Positions 30,522-43,648 are shown, counted from the stretch's first letter. The stretch is 64,000 nt of DNA from Auriscalpium vulgare (GCA_019915015.1 JAHBBC010000013.1:1116001-1180000); one strand, 5' to 3'. Notes: generated from the sequence alone by a model not told the origin. Made by a program: numbers and translations.

Positions 30522-32469
30522 GATAGGGGATGGGGAACTGTGCCGGGTGGGCACCAGGGAGGATCGATCGTGCCCTCGTTGCTTGACGAGTGCTGTTATC
30601 AGACGAGCGGATGGAGGCGGAGGGAGGGTGCTGAGGAGGCCGTCGGCGAGGAGGGATTCGGGACAGAGTGCGACAGAGGAGGACAGAGGCCGCAAGGAGA
30701 CGGCGCGGCGGGCCGGTCATACCGCGCATCTCAACTTGTCAATGCGTCCTCCTCTTCCTTCCCCTCACTTCCTGAGCGCCTCAGGCCAGTCTTGCTGCAC
30801 CCCGACGCCAAATAAAAGCGCGCATAATGTCGACAGGCTCAATCGAACACGAACTCGTCGGACCTAGGTTCTGTGGTGACACGTCGGCGGGGTGAGCCAA
30901 GGAGGAGATTATTGCGGAGACACGCGCTCGTGGGGCGCGATTCTGGTGCGCACCATAGGCCTGCCTCGCTCACGCCTGACGCCTGACGCCGATCCCTTCG
31001 CTCGCTATCCTCAACACGCGCCCACGCACCCTCCAATGCACCCGCGGGCCCTCGACACACGCCCCATATCCGCATATGCCCGGCTGCATCTATCACTCCC
31101 GCACAGCGCAATCCACATTGCAATCCCGCGCAGACAGCAGCCGCGCAGAACTGAGCAGGTACGTACCTTTCAACCCGCGCTGGGTTCTTGCTTCATCGGT
31201 GACTGATCCAGCTCTAGGCTCGAACGGTTTCCGCGTTGTCTCCTCGAGCCGGCAACCGACGTGCGCATGGCATCAGGCGCCAGGTATGTGCCCTTAATTC
31301 GGTTCACCGGAGCGGCCGGCAGGAATATGCAGAGGAGAGGAGAGGAAAGGGCGCCACTGGGGGTCGATACTGGTGAAAGCTTGAGCATCTGAAGGTCTTC
31401 TCTGCGTAGCTTACCGCACGGTCGCTCTCGCGCTCTCACACCACCCGTCTCGTGCACGTCTAGCGCCGTCGAAAATGCTGCCTAGACACTCGCCTCGTAC
31501 CCACAACTGTCCACGATGGGCCATGTTACGATGGGCCATGCTCACATGCAGCCATGTCCAATCGCAGCCCCGTCCGGATGCAGATCCCGCGCGGTGTATA
31601 CAGTTGCTGCGATCTGACCAGATATGTGGACCAGTAAGCCGCATCTCAGACAGGTACGGTCTAGCATCCTGTCCGTTTTCAATGCCCGGCTAGTAATCAT
31701 ATGCGCTCTGTATATTGCTCCGCGGCGGCCTGGCCGCGAGTCTGCTAGAGTTGCTTCGTATTTGCCATCCAGATGTCCCACGCGCCCTGTGGTTCGCGCA
31801 GGCAACGCGCAGGCGTTCATCGTGTTCTGGCGCCCAATCGGGGTGCGACTCGATCTGGTCGTGCCTGGATCTGAACATCTCGTCTGCCCAAGCTATCGCG
31901 CTGCCTCGCACTTCCTCAAGTGCAATACCTGCGGTTCAACTTGAGCAGAAGAAACCCTGCTCTTTGCCTAGCTCTGGACACCGTCTAGGTGATTGCTGGC
32001 TGAGTTTGGCGGTGCGTACGTGGCCGCTTTATGTGTTCGAGTGTGTCCAGTGGATGACGTGTATGCGCGCGCACTTACGCAGGCTATGCTGTTCATGTGG
32101 AATAAAAATGATCATCACTGCACAGATTGATGAATCGGTGGACAAGTTCAATTACAAGGCGTAAGCGCACCCTGCAGCGCACCTGGGCAGCCGTACCAGG
32201 GGCTAGGTATGCACCCTCTATGCATTCGTTTCGTCGACTCGGAGTATAATGCATGGGACATATGCAATTGCCTAGAACTATCGTGCATCGAGCATTTGGC
32301 GCAGGTGAGAGGATCGCATTTTGCTTGTCAGGTGTGGTTGAGCATTCGGTTCCCCGGCTATGTACGTGCGCTGCGATAAAGTGTAATGTCGAGAACTGCG
32401 ATCAAATCACCCGGCTTGTTGTGTCGCCTCAAATCCAATCAATATGTTTAGGTTGCTGTGGGCTGCACG
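30522..32469. other. Intergenic region with duplicated non-coding blocks
   Basis: Short blocks recur here and at about 34.2-34.5 and 40.4-41.6 kb. One contains GAACTGAGCAGGTACGT then GCTGGGTTCTTGCTT; another contains TGGATGACGTGTATG (32050, 41560). They show these intergenic regions were copied with the F-box genes. Open frames here are short and not shared between copies, so no gene is called. Confidence 0.45.
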
Positions 32470-33521
32470 TCAGCACATGCCATCCACTGAGCACGGACCA
32501 CACACCTGGAAGAGTTCATCCTTGTCAAATGTGCCAAACTCGACATACGTCTCGCGACACATCACTTCCAACGCAGCACGCACATGCTGCTGGACCCACC
32601 ACGTCACAGTGACGCGCTGCAGCTCCGGCAGCGCGCGAAGCGGATCCAACGCAACCTCTGTGCGCACGTACGGCACCACGGTCCAGGCGTGGTAGCCGAC
32701 GTGCTGCAGCGACGGAGGCAGCGTAACGTGTTCTTCGGGAAACTTGCCCACGACGAGCGTCTTGAGCTCCGCGAGCTGCTCTAGGATTTTCTGCGGTGGA
32801 AACTCGGTATTGACATGCAGCGATTGAAGCCGAGGGAGGAAGTCCGCGGAAACAATGTTCCCGTACAGCGAATGGGGACCCATGAGTGTAAGAGAGAGAT
32901 GGCGCAATGCAGGGAGGGGATCCAGAAGCGACCGAGACGAAGAATCACTGAATGCACATAATTCGAGGGCCTGTACTGTGGGGGGCAGTGGGAATTCGTA
33001 CTCCTCGCGAAATACGAACACGCGCGCGCCAGGTAACATATCCACGATGGATCTGCAAATGGATCTTCTCAAACCTGCCATCTCCACAACCACGGGCCGC
33101 AGTTGAATCGCGCGAATGCGCGCTGCCAATTCGGCGTTCACGACACGGTCGGAGTTGTTCCAGCCCCAAAATGATATGCCCTTGACCTGAGGGCAGAGCT
33201 CCAGCAGATTGAGACGGGCGTCACCTTGGAGGGCGGGTGAATAGGACGACCAGGCGATCATGATGAACTGCACGTGCGCGGCGAGGTGCGGGTGGATACG
33301 GAGCGTATCGACGAGGATTGGATATTAATTTTGGGCTGGCGTTCCCGCACATGAAAGCATTGGAGGCGGCGGAAAAGAAGGCGCTGAGCGACAGGAGTCC
33401 ATGCGCGGCAGACGAGCGCACATGCGCGAAGGGTGGTATAATCGATAATCGCGTGTTGGGATGACCGAAATACCCATTCGATGATGAGTATCTCGACGTC
33501 CAGAGGGGCTTTGGTCGCCAT
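32470..33521 (-). pseudogene. F-box-like family A gene with one frameshift
   Basis: ATG 33521 begins MATKAPLDVEILIIEW and the F-box-like motif (LRACALVCRAWTPVAQRLLF). The frame is lost near 33325: the first frame then reads a shadow of the expected LVDTLRIHPHLAAHV and stops at 33258. The second frame (32470-33273) holds the remaining family sequence to FQVCGPCSVDGMC and a stop. Both parts are otherwise intact, so the damage is a small indel. Confidence 0.75.
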
Positions 33522-35808
33522 GAGGGTGTCCGTATGGGGTGGGCACCAGAAAGGATCGATCGCGACCTTCAGCGACTCTTTGCTGATTTCACTCGAAGCT
33601 AGACATCCGAGACGGTGAGCACTAGTGACCTGGACGGAAGAAACGGACTACGCACAGAGCAGTAGATGCGAGACCGACACGCTTCCGTGTCTCTACCGCT
33701 TTTTGGGCCCAACGCGTCCGACAAGAAAAGGATCGATGGTGTGAAGGTCCCGGTGATGAGTACTGTGAGGAAATGATCCACAAACAATCTGCTGAATAAA
33801 TCAAGTCGATCAATCAGCAAGGTTGTTGAGAGGCGTGATGCGGTGCGATGTGGTGGACGACGAGCACTGCCCTTCGGAGTTGGAAGAGATCGCAAGGGGA
33901 GACGGCGCGCGGCCTGCGGCGGGCCGGTACCGTTTTGGTACGCGTCTCGCTTCACTTGCCTGTGCTCCTCTTCCTTCCCCTCACCATGTCGTCCTGAGCA
34001 TCGCACGGCCATCTCGCTGCAACCCGACCATGAAGAAAAGGGCGCGTGCCATGTTGCCCGGCTCAATGGAACACGACCTATGTTTTGCGGTGACACGGCG
34101 ACGGAGTGAGCCAAGGAGGAGAAGATGGCGGAGACACGCGTCGTGGGGCTCGATTCTGGTGAGCACTGCAGTTCTTCTCTGCGTATCTGATCTGCGCTTA
34201 CACCGCTCTCTCAGTCCCTCACGCTCGACTCCGTGCCATCACACCATAGGCCTGTCTCGTTCTCGCCTGGTGCCGATCGCTCGCTATCCTCAAAACTGGC
34301 CCATGCACCCTCGCATGCCCCCGCAAGCCCTCGAAACATACCCCATTTTTTCATAAGACGACAGCATTCATCAATCCCGCACAGGCTACAGCTCGATACA
34401 GATTGCACTTCCGCGCAGACAGCTGCCGCGCAGAACTGAGCAGGTACGTGCCTTTCGACCCTTGCTGGGTTCTTGCTTGCTGAATGACTGCTCCGTTCTC
34501 TAACGGTGCCACGCTTTTGGCTATGTAGCCAGCGTTATCTGCCACAAGCACTCGCCACTGGATGTGTGTGTGTTCTCGAATGGGCCATCGACATGCACAC
34601 GCCTACCTGCTCACGAAACGTGCGCCGCACGACACGCCGATTTCTCCCGCCTCATGTCAACGACCGCGAGATCACGAAGCAAGTACGACGGGACGAAGGG
34701 CGCAGAGGTGCTGTATTATGTGCTTGCGCAGGAGGCATGGGAGGAGGGCCGCGAGGAGGGCCGCGAAATCAAGGTGCATTTATTTCCATCCTCGAAGTCA
34801 AGCTGGTTTTGACCGCCTGATATAGCCGAAGCTCTTGACTCGCGACACAGTGAGGATGTATACACGCCCGTCCTGAATCTCCGCGTGAAGGGTGCATGCG
34901 CTGAGAAGTTGCGTATGCAAGACTTCTGCAGCATGTCACGCTTTTCTGCGCCGTCCTGAATCTCCGCGTGAAGGGTGCATGCGCTGAGAAGTTGCGTATG
35001 CAAGACTTCTGCAGCATGTCACGCTTTTCTGCGCGAACCGGCATCAAGAAGGTGAGCAACATGTCCCATGATGCCGTGTTGTAGCGAGCCGCACTCGGCA
35101 CCTCCTGGCAGTGTCTGCTATGAACCGCAACTTACCTTTCTTTCCACGGATCGTGCGTCTTCCAGCGTCAAATCTTCAGGGCACGCAATGACGAGCACCG
35201 AAACCTGCGTGTTAGTCAGCGATAGAATGGGCGCAGGCCTCATACGAGGCCGATGATAGATGGTCAGGGAGACACGGAGGCGACGGCGGAACGGATAGTT
35301 AGAAGATGGCAGCATGGTGCGTACGAGTTGTTCGTCAATTCTGGCTTCGCTCACCATGGCTTCTGGCCAGCAGACACTGCTCTGGAGCACTTCATGATGC
35401 TCTCCCGCTGCTCAGGCAGGATATATGTGCATCGTAAGTGTACCACGGGGAGATCAGCGCGGCAGCAGTGCCGTCCTCCTCCATGATGTGCGCCAATCCT
35501 TGCGATCACTTGATTCCGTACTAATAATACACAGATTAAATCGTCTGAAGATGTTGTATCGTCCTGAACGCGTATACCGTACCGAGGCCTCAAGGTCTTG
35601 CACAGAGTACTACGGCCCTTGGTAATCAAGTTGTCCATGTCGTTTCTTCCTCTCTCCCCAGTCACGTCTCGCGCCTCGGCTTTAACCAGCCCCAGTACTG
35701 TCTTAGCCCACGCAAGCCTCGTGCACTGTGCATCCCTCACGTGAAGCGAGTTCATCCCAATGTTCACCCTCCCGGCCATGCGCACCACTAATTGAGAACA
35801 AACTCCGC
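33522..35808. other. Intergenic region, no confident gene
   Basis: It starts with the family A leader. 33830-34490 repeats blocks seen upstream of other family A copies. A short frame at about 34654-34800 reads MSTTARSRSKYDGTKG followed by EEGREEGRE from a 12-bp duplication. Nothing is recognised. Confidence 0.4.
34869..35034. repeat. 83-bp tandem duplication
   Basis: CGTCCTGAATCTCCGCGTG... occurs at 34869 and again at 34952, apparently identical through TCACGCTTTTCTGCG. The unit is not a multiple of three, so it is not an in-frame protein repeat. Confidence 0.85.
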
Positions 35809-37665
35809 TTATCCGGTCTCGGGCCACATCGACGACCTCGTCCTCTCCCACGCTTCTTCATCCCACCTCACCCGCACCTGCGTCCCCGACAGCATCTCCT
35901 GCGCGCGCGCCACCCACGCCGCGTCCACCGTGCACTGCGTCACGTCGAGCACCTGCAGACGACACCCAACCTTTGCGCGCGCCGCCAAACTCCACGGCAG
36001 CGCCCACGTCGTCTCGCTTTCCGTATCTCCATTCCTTGGCTCGACCGGGAATGGGATGCCCACATCCACGAGTACCAGGTCCGCGAGCGCGGGAACGCTA
36101 AGCGGCATGCTGCCGAGGTTCGCGCAAAGCGCTGTCACCGCCGCGCCCTTCACCACGACGCGCCGCAGCGCGGGCATGTCCGGCCATTTGCAGTCGTTGA
36201 GCACATCGCAGTCGAGCGTCAGCTCCGTCAAGTGCGCAGATGCCAGGGAATACAGGGCGATGCGCGTGGGCCAGGTTTCTTCGAGGAAGTGTACAGTCAG
36301 GGTGGGCTTGTGCGTATGCACGTCCGTTCGCGCGGTGATGACGGCGTCGCGGCCGTGGTTGGCGTTGCCGATGTGAAGGCTGGTGATGGCGCCACTGCAG
36401 TGGACGGACTCGAGGATGAGTGGAAAGAAGCGGTCCTGGAGTGGGTTTGTGGTGTCCTTCAAATTGTAGCAGGCAACGGTGTGGGCCGGCAGCGACAAGT
36501 GTGAGATGATAGTCATTGCGTCTGGTACGGAGGTAGTCATTTCCAGATACGACAATTTCGCGAAGGCAACACTGCGATGCCGTTGGACCGGGTCTTCCGT
36601 TGCTAAAATGTTCAAGTCCGGGCGGTCGTTGAACAAGTCTATCTTGAGCCGATCCAGCTCGTGCATCCCCTCCAGTCCGTCGAGCAGTGCGTCGAGCAGC
36701 TCTTCAAAAGTACACTGTTCTGTGTCGTAGATGTTCTCAATATGTAGGCTGGTGAGACGTGCAAAGATAGGCAACGTCAATGGTATGGCAATATTGTACG
36801 TTGAGTAGTAAAAGTCGCGCAACGCCGGCGTGTGGCTTCCTAGAAGATCGTCCGGAAGCGACTCCCAATCGGAGACAGTCAGCTTGAGCGTGTGTAGGAG
36901 CGGTGCGTCCTCGCTGAATAGACCTGCATGGGGGTCCGATAAGTCGATATCCACATCTAGATATGAAGCGCGCGGAATATTCTTGGCAAGAAATTGGAGG
37001 TGCCAGTTGGGTGGGTAGGTGTGATTGAAGTGGATGACGAGGGGCATCGTCTGTGCGCGCTCAGCAAATGTCTCCGCCCAGAAGGGGCCCAATGAATATG
37101 AAATGTCGGCCCATAGTCCCATGTGCTCAAGCGCGACATCCCGCCAGCGCCGGCAGATGTACGTCACAGCGAGCCACCCTATATGACGGGTTTGGTATCC
37201 CATCCGCGGAGGGTCAATCTCTGAGCAGAAAGTGAAGATATTCCGGAGGGTCTCGGGCGGGAGACGTGCGACTGGGAGAAAGGAGTTGCGCCGCACACGC
37301 AGCGCGCGTCGGGCGACGCTCATGGCCTCGTCGTCGACAGCGTACGCTTTGCGAACCTCGTCTTTCGCCGCCTCGATTGCGTCTTCCTCTGCCTTGAGTC
37401 GTGCGCGGCGGGCGGCCTGCACATCACTGAGTGCGCGCTCTGTTGCGTCGACGCTTTCGAAGGTCGCGTTTGTGGTGTCGGAGTAAGGGATCTGGACTGC
37501 GTCGATCTGGGTGATCCTGTGATGCGCGGCGTTCAACCAAATGGTGTCCTGTCCTTCGAGTCCATCGGGCCACTGACACCTACTCTGCCTGTCAGGGGCA
37601 GACCTGTCTGCCATCGGCAATGGAAATGCACACCTCTTGCGGACAGCGTTCCCAGGAGCTTGCAT
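35809..37665 (-). CDS. F-box/leucine-rich protein, family C (618 aa)
   Basis: ATG 37665 (MQAPGNAVRKRCAFPLP). A helical, charged lead (about 68-115, RARLKAEEDAIEAAKDEVRK) is followed by an F-box at about 127-165 (FLPVARLPPETLRNIFTFCS, then YICRRWRDVALEHMGLW). About 400 residues of irregular LRR follow (TSLHIENIY, LLDALLDGLEGMHELDRLKI, LASAHLTELTLDCD, MPALRRVVVKG). The C-terminus (CTVDAAWVARAQEMLSGTQVRVRWDE) is longer than in the 13405 paralog. The Pro in LPPE and the W-R-D motif match canonical Agaricomycete F-box domains better than family A does. Intact, single exon. Possible SCF adaptor; substrate unknown. Confidence 0.83.
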   Translation of the reverse strand: MQAPGNAVRKRCAFPLPMADRSAPDRQSRCQWPDGLEGQDTIWLNAAHHRITQIDAVQIPYSDTTNATFESVDATERALSDVQAARRARLKAEEDAIEAAKDEVRKAYAVDDEAMSVARRALRVRRNSFLPVARLPPETLRNIFTFCSEIDPPRMGYQTRHIGWLAVTYICRRWRDVALEHMGLWADISYSLGPFWAETFAERAQTMPLVIHFNHTYPPNWHLQFLAKNIPRASYLDVDIDLSDPHAGLFSEDAPLLHTLKLTVSDWESLPDDLLGSHTPALRDFYYSTYNIAIPLTLPIFARLTSLHIENIYDTEQCTFEELLDALLDGLEGMHELDRLKIDLFNDRPDLNILATEDPVQRHRSVAFAKLSYLEMTTSVPDAMTIISHLSLPAHTVACYNLKDTTNPLQDRFFPLILESVHCSGAITSLHIGNANHGRDAVITARTDVHTHKPTLTVHFLEETWPTRIALYSLASAHLTELTLDCDVLNDCKWPDMPALRRVVVKGAAVTALCANLGSMPLSVPALADLVLVDVGIPFPVEPRNGDTESETTWALPWSLAARAKVGCRLQVLDVTQCTVDAAWVARAQEMLSGTQVRVRWDEEAWERTRSSMWPETG

Positions 37666-39068
37666 CGTATTGAGAGATGTGAGGACGTCGAGGTAGTTGT
37701 TGAGGACTTAGAGCGATGGGTGAAAGAGAGCTGAGGTTCGGGGCATCCGCCGCTTGTCCACGAGGCTGGGTGACCGTTCCCACGACTCACCACAAGAGAC
37801 GGCGCGCCGGGCCGGTACCCTTTGATATCCTGCCCATCCTTCCCTTCACTTCCTGACCGTCGCACCCCAATCTCACTGCACACAGAATGCGAATGCCACG
37901 TCACCCGGAACACGACCTACTTATTCTGGGTAGGCACGTCGATGGAGTGAGGCAATGAGGACATGATTGGGACATGGTTGGGACATGGTGAAGGAGGCAC
38001 GCGCGACGATGTTCTCATCGCCAGTCTTCCACGCTCGCTACCAGGCCCGTGTTCCTGGCACACCACCCACTACCTCAACACTCGCCCACGCACCATGCAG
38101 GTTGCGGTCCCATAAGACAGCTGCCGCTGTGCGTTTCGACCCCGCCCGACGCGCTGGGAGCCTGAATAGGAAAGATGCTTGTTGAAACTGCTCGACACCC
38201 TACCGCTTCAAGCACCAGGTCAAAGCGCGCAGCGCAACTCTAGCTTCGATGCGGTGCTAGCTTGCAAGGGCCCCCGCGTCAGCGTCCGCATCCAGGTTGA
38301 CTCCCTCCATGTGTGGGTGCGAGGTCTTCTTCGGCGTCACAGAATGCTGGTACACCGGGAGGCACCCTGCGAGCCAGGAAGAGGCTCGGTTCCCGTTCCA
38401 TGAATTCCGAGTTCGAGACAGGGTCGATGGGACCGCAGTGCGAGGCGAGTTTTGATAGGGGCTCTGTACCTGGTCTGCGTGTTGCAGATGGTTCGAAGGT
38501 ACCGAGGGACACCTCTGCGAATGCGACGTCGTTGGACGTCAAGACACCTTTCTGTGTGGGTTGATCTTGGGCGAGTTGGTGCGCTGTCAAGCGTTGGTCA
38601 AGCGCGTGATGCGCGGCTGCGAAATGGCGAGCTCTGCACATTGACTTTCCCATATCTCGCAGAGACTGTGCTCTGGCCCGCGAGAGAAATGTTGGATTGA
38701 TTTCTGCCGTAAATGGGAATGACGATGTCAAATTCGAAGGCGGGAGGAAGGTAGGAATGACATAGATGGAGCACATGCTGGCTTTTGACAGAACGGCGCA
38801 GGGCCTTGCTGGGCAGCCTCGTTGGAAATAGGAGAAAGTCGTGATCCCGGATCGGATGGCACGCCTCGGAGAGCGCTAGACGTGTGAGATGGTGCGGTGA
38901 CGGTACGCGAGGGAACGGGGACAACGAGTGGGTTCGTGTAGCAGTCGCGAGCAGTAGAAGCGGTTATTTGTGTTTCTAGTCCGTGAAAGACTCCTTCACA
39001 CACAGTAGGAGCGAGACACAGCCGATTTCAGATCCAATCGACGTCACACCAAGGGTGCTGCATGATGA
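37666..39068. other. Intergenic region; holds one copy of a duplicated segment (from about 38280)
   Basis: From about 38280 the sequence is paralogous to 41800-42259 and then, without a break, to 49043 onward (shared GAGGCGAGTTTTGATAGGGG, GAAATGGCGAGCTCTGC, TTCTAGTCCGTGAA). This copy lacks the Harbinger elements and serves as an empty site. Minus-strand open frames (38279-38776) may be a decayed gene, but I do not recognise it. Confidence 0.55.
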
Positions 39069-39692
39069 TCAGCCGTGCACGGTACAGGCATGACTCATGA
39101 AACTCACCGGAAAGTCCCCGCGTCCTTGGCGTATTTCCAATGCGACAGCGTCACCGGCGTGATTCCGGCAGAACCCTTCCAACGCTTTAATCTGCGCCTT
39201 CGTCGCAAGGCGCGTTGCAGTCACGAGCTGCAAATTCGCCAGAGGACGCAGCGCCGCAACCACAAAGCCCATGGCATGATCCTTTCTGGCACCCCAGGGG
39301 CCACAGTGGTACCCAACATGGCGCAGTCTCGGCGGGAGCGCAATGTCTTCCTGGGGCAGGTCAGAGAACACAAAGCTCTCGAGGTCCTCGAGGCTCTCCA
39401 ATAAACGGTGCGGCGGGAAGCTACCCGTCAACCGCAGGGTATGTAGCCGGGCGAGCACGTCCGATGCATAGAGTTGCGGCCACCCGGCATGGTACCAAGC
39501 CGGGTAGATCAGCTCGAGATCCCGGAGCGCAGTGAAATCATTGCCTGGTGTCAACAACCATTTTATGGCGTCCGTATAGATGAGTTTCAACGCATGCAGT
39601 TCTCCTGTCGCTGAAATGGGTGGCAGCTCATTATTGCCCCTATCGTCAAGATCCAGCACACGAAGCTTTGGCCATGTCCGAAGGAGGAGCAC
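39069..39692 (-). pseudogene. F-box-like family B gene, C-terminal half only
   Basis: The frame (207 codons, first Met at 39692) matches the second half of the family B gene at 49275-50372: LLLRTWPxLxxLD, LRDLELxxPxW, LPQEDIxLPPRLRHVGYH, VVAALxxLANxQLVxxTRLAT, QIKALEEFCR-like, DFPVS-MxHA. The F-box half is missing and unrelated sequence lies upstream. A truncated copy of the duplicated segment; probably not functional. Confidence 0.7.
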
Positions 39693-42256
39693 CTCGCTTG
39701 TCCCGCATACTTGTACAGGTATGGTCCCGTGGCAAGCGAGGGGGCGGGGGGTGGAGAACTAGAGAAAGGTTAGATACCGTGCATTCTCGACCCTTGTCAG
39801 AAGCTGCTTGACTACGCCGTTGTCTGTCGGCGCTCGCGGTTCCCGGTGGGTCTTGTCGCGGGATGCTGTAGCAATTGGAAGCAGCTGGATGCATGCTGCG
39901 AATGGGTCGGCTGGACCTAAAGTGCCCTGCGGACGACTTCGACGCAGACACGGGGCGCGACATGGGGGCAGAAAGAGCTTGTTGGACTGACATCGGAAGA
40001 CCGTGACGGCGCTGCGGGCCGATACACCGGCCCGCGCCCTTTACGGTGACGCGTCGATCGCAGTTGCCGTCCTCCTCTTCCTTCCCCTCCCCCCTGACCA
40101 TCGCACGCCCATTCATCTGCGCCCAGACGCCGATACAACGTGCGAGGCGCTCAACCTGACCGTGACGCGTCGACGGAGCGAGGCAAGTTAGTCGTAGGAG
40201 CCTCGAAGGAGATGATCATGATGGATGTTGGCGGAAGCACGCGGTCGTGAAGCTCGATAATAGTGAGCACCTGCAGCTCTGCTCCGCGTATCTGACTTGC
40301 GCTGACAGCGCTCTCCCAGTACCACACGCTCGACCCGGCGCACGCTCTCACCGGCATTTGTCTTGTTCGTGCCTAGGCCTCATTCTCCTCCGCTATCCTC
40401 GACGTTCGCCCACACACAACCGCAAATCTCTGCGATGCACTCATGCTCGCATACAGCCGCATTGGATTGTACACAGCCGCATCCAGATTGCGATCCCGCG
40501 CAGACAGCTGGCGCGTGCCTTTCGACCCCGCGGCTGGTGCTTGCTGAATGACTGCGCCCGGGCCAGTTTCTATGGGTACCGCGCTGTCGTCTACGTCCTT
40601 GCCAGAGAGCACCCACTACTGGGTGCTCGGGTCTCCTCGAACGGGCAATTGACATGCGCATGACCCTGTCTGGTCACGTCAAGTGCCAGGTATGTGCCCG
40701 ACCATACATCGACATTGAGCTGTGGGGGACACATTCCGCTGGAGCTCCTCTTGTCGGGTACGTTGACCCAGCATCGTGTTCGTTCTCGTTTCCCAGCTGA
40801 TTATACGCACTCGGTAGATTGCTCTGCGGCGCCCCACCCCACTCACCTGCTCCACGCGGCCGGACGTGGACGTTGATCGTCGTCTCCCTGCAACTGCCTC
40901 TCGAAATTTCTCAGCCTGAACTTTTGAACGCCCATCAACAGAACATCGTCTGAGGAAATCGACGTTCGCCTCTGCTATGATCTCAACCACCCAATTCCAC
41001 GTGGTTTCGACCTTCATCTCCCGAGACGCTTGCACGACATTCATCCATTATGCAGCGGTGCGCGCTGCCTTCCATTTTCCACCACCCGGATCTGCCCCTT
41101 GCCGAAATATTCGTGCTCAGCTGGCCATTCTGGGCAGCGCGGAGGACAGCAGCGCCTCGTCCTCTTCCGAGGAGTCGTCGGTGCGTTATCTATCTGCCGT
41201 TCTTCGCCTGCATCACCCGGATTAATCCACAATGTAGGAAAAACAAACTCAAACTACGACGCAAGCGACCGATTCAGGCTGCGGGACCACCTGGCGACCT
41301 TCGCCCTTGCGACTTGGCATCCAAACACTGGCACCCCAGTGGCACCCCAGTGGGCTCGCAGGCGCGTCCAAATGTGCGGAATCCACCGCGGATACGCTCC
41401 GGCTCGTCAACAAGGCCGCTCGGCCCCCGTCCGTCGGTGGAATGCGCGGGCCTGTCACCGGTCAGGCTCGTGGTTTGGGGTGAAAGCAGCGCTTTGTGCG
41501 CAAAGTCAGGCGGTGGTGCATGGCCGCCGGAAGTGATTGATGCGTTTCAGTGTCGACTGGATGACGTGTATGTATGCGCGCGCACTTGCCGAGGCTGTCC
41601 GGGCCATGTCGTTCATGTGGAATAGAAACACTGAATAAATTGATTAAATTGATGAACACCTTCAAGCGGCCTCATAGTTACGAAGTAAAGCACGCCCCGC
41701 CGCTCCACCACGTCATATTTCTACCGCGACCACCAGACCCTCCCGCCACCACCACAGTGCATCCGTAGCGCGCGCATGGGCCTGGCAGCCCGTGGGTTGG
41801 ATGGCGGACCACCCTCGTCAGCGTGCCCGAGAGGTGCTGCGCGCCGTGTTCTTCGGAGGCGCAGAATCGGCTGGTACACCGGAAAGTCGTTCCCTGCGAT
41901 GAACACGTGCCAGAGATAGGCTTGGTTCCCTATCCTGGCACGATGAGCCTTGCGGCCCGTCGCGAGGCGAGTTTTGATAGGGGATATGTATCCATGAGCT
42001 TGTCGACGGGGTAGTTTTCCTCGGCGATCGCGGTGTCGTTGGCCGTCAGCGCGCTGCGCTGTGTTCGTTGATTACGGGCGAATTGGACTGCTGTCGAGCA
42101 CACGATATGCTGCAGCGAAATGGCGAGCTCTGCGCGCGGCTTGTGGCCATGCCGTTGCGCATAGAGACTGACATCCGGTGCGCGGGAGAAAATGTGCGTG
42201 TCGTCTTGTTGTAGTGAATTGATTTACTGACGTGGACGGGAATGGATACGGGAATG
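39693..42256. other. Intergenic region with duplicated blocks, no confident gene
   Basis: 40020-41660 shares blocks with 30.7-32.2 and 33.9-34.5 kb. From about 41800 it is the left part of the second copy of the 38.3-kb segment. A minus-strand open frame at 40679-41044 (EMKVETTWNWVVEIIAEANV) is unrecognised. Copy-to-copy conservation is mainly at the DNA level. Confidence 0.4.
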
Positions 42257-42324
42257 AATAATGTCACTCAATCTACGCCGCTGCGCGACACCGCCGCCAT
42301 TGCTTTCGAGCTCTTCCACCAGCC

Positions 42325-43648
42325 ATGGCCCGTGCTACCTACCACGATGAGATTATCGACGCATACATCACATATATGGCTATCCAGATGGCACTCATGC
42401 CTCCATCTTCAGCCACAGCTATGATGGAGCAGCTCCAACGCGATAGCTCAATCCTTCACACCATCCTATCCTCCCGCTACATCAACCCCCGTCCTCCCGT
42501 CGTTAAAGCCGGCAATCTCCAGCTTGCATGGGAGTATGCACAGGATCCTGCCCATCACCACCGCTTTATCAACATGCTCCGTGTCTCTCCCCACGTCTTC
42601 GACACTATCCTTGGCCTCATCGAGGGTCATCCCGTATTCCAGAACAACTCGAACACCCCGCAGGAGGATATCCGAACGCAATTAGCGGTGACCCTGTACC
42701 GTATGGGTCGCTATGGCAATGGCGCATCTCTCGAGGATATCAGCCGTGCAGCGGGCTGTTCAGAGGGCGCTGTGGAGCTATACACGGAGAGATGTCAGGA
42801 GGCGCTGATGTCCTTGCATGGGATGTTTGTACGGCCGCTAACAGAGGAGGAGAAAGAGGTCGAGAAAAGGTGGATTGATGAGCAGCTTGGTTTCACGGGA
42901 TCCACCTGGAGGGAGGGATGGGTGATGTACGACGGGACAATTGTTGTCCTGTACAGTCGCCCCGGCCTCGACGGTGACGCGTACTACACAAGGAAGTGCA
43001 ACTATGGGTTCAACGTCCAGGTATGCTGGATATCTTCTAATAGCTCCTGACTGACATATCTGTACACAGATTGGCAATACACCGTCGAATCTACGAATCG
43101 TTGACTATTCGCTTGGCATGACCGGTTCTGCTCATGATGCATCTGCATTTGAGCATACTGCAGCTGTCAAGCATACCGACTGGTTCTTCAGAGGTGACGA
43201 GTTTGCATGGGGTGACTCTGCGTACCCTGTCAGCTCGCGGACCATCCCAGTTCACAAGAAACCAGCGTCGTTAGACCGCTCAAATGCCTTATTCGACAAA
43301 CACGTAGCTCGCCTACGCGTTCGCTCTGAACACACCATGGGTGCACTCAAGGGCCGATGGCAATCCCTTCGTGGCTTACGGCTCAATATCCGTTACAATC
43401 GGGACCATATACGAGCGTGTCGGTGGATTTCATGTTGCATCATCTTGCACAACGCAGTGCTCGACATCGAAGGATGGGCGAGTGGGACAAGCTTTGCGAC
43501 TTGGCACTCACGTGCTCAGGAAGAGGACGATAGGGGGGAGCCAGATGATCCTATAGATGATGATATCACAGAGGATGATGATTGCGAGGCTAGGAGACGT
43601 GGCCTTGTGGCAGAAATAGTAGCCGCTCAACGAGCAGGACTTGTATAA
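42325..43648 (+). CDS. PIF/Harbinger transposase (DDE_Tnp_4), copy 1, 424 aa
   Basis: Exons 42325-43020 and 43070-43648, joined across a 49-nt GTATGC..ACACAG intron that keeps frame (FNVQ then IGNTPSNLR). Catalytic positions are visible: D in VMYDGTIVVLY, D in TGSAHDASAF and E in RVRSEHTMGALKGRW, with GDSAYPV between them. These are the landmarks of the Harbinger nuclease domain. The N-terminal region contains a helical segment (TQLAVTLYRMGRYGNGASLEDISRAAG-type, helix-turn-helix-like). The acidic tail DDDITEDDDCEARRR is near the C-terminus. The enzyme excises and inserts the element at 3-bp AT-rich targets, normally together with the second element-encoded protein. Identical by eye to copy 2. 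Confidence 0.92.
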
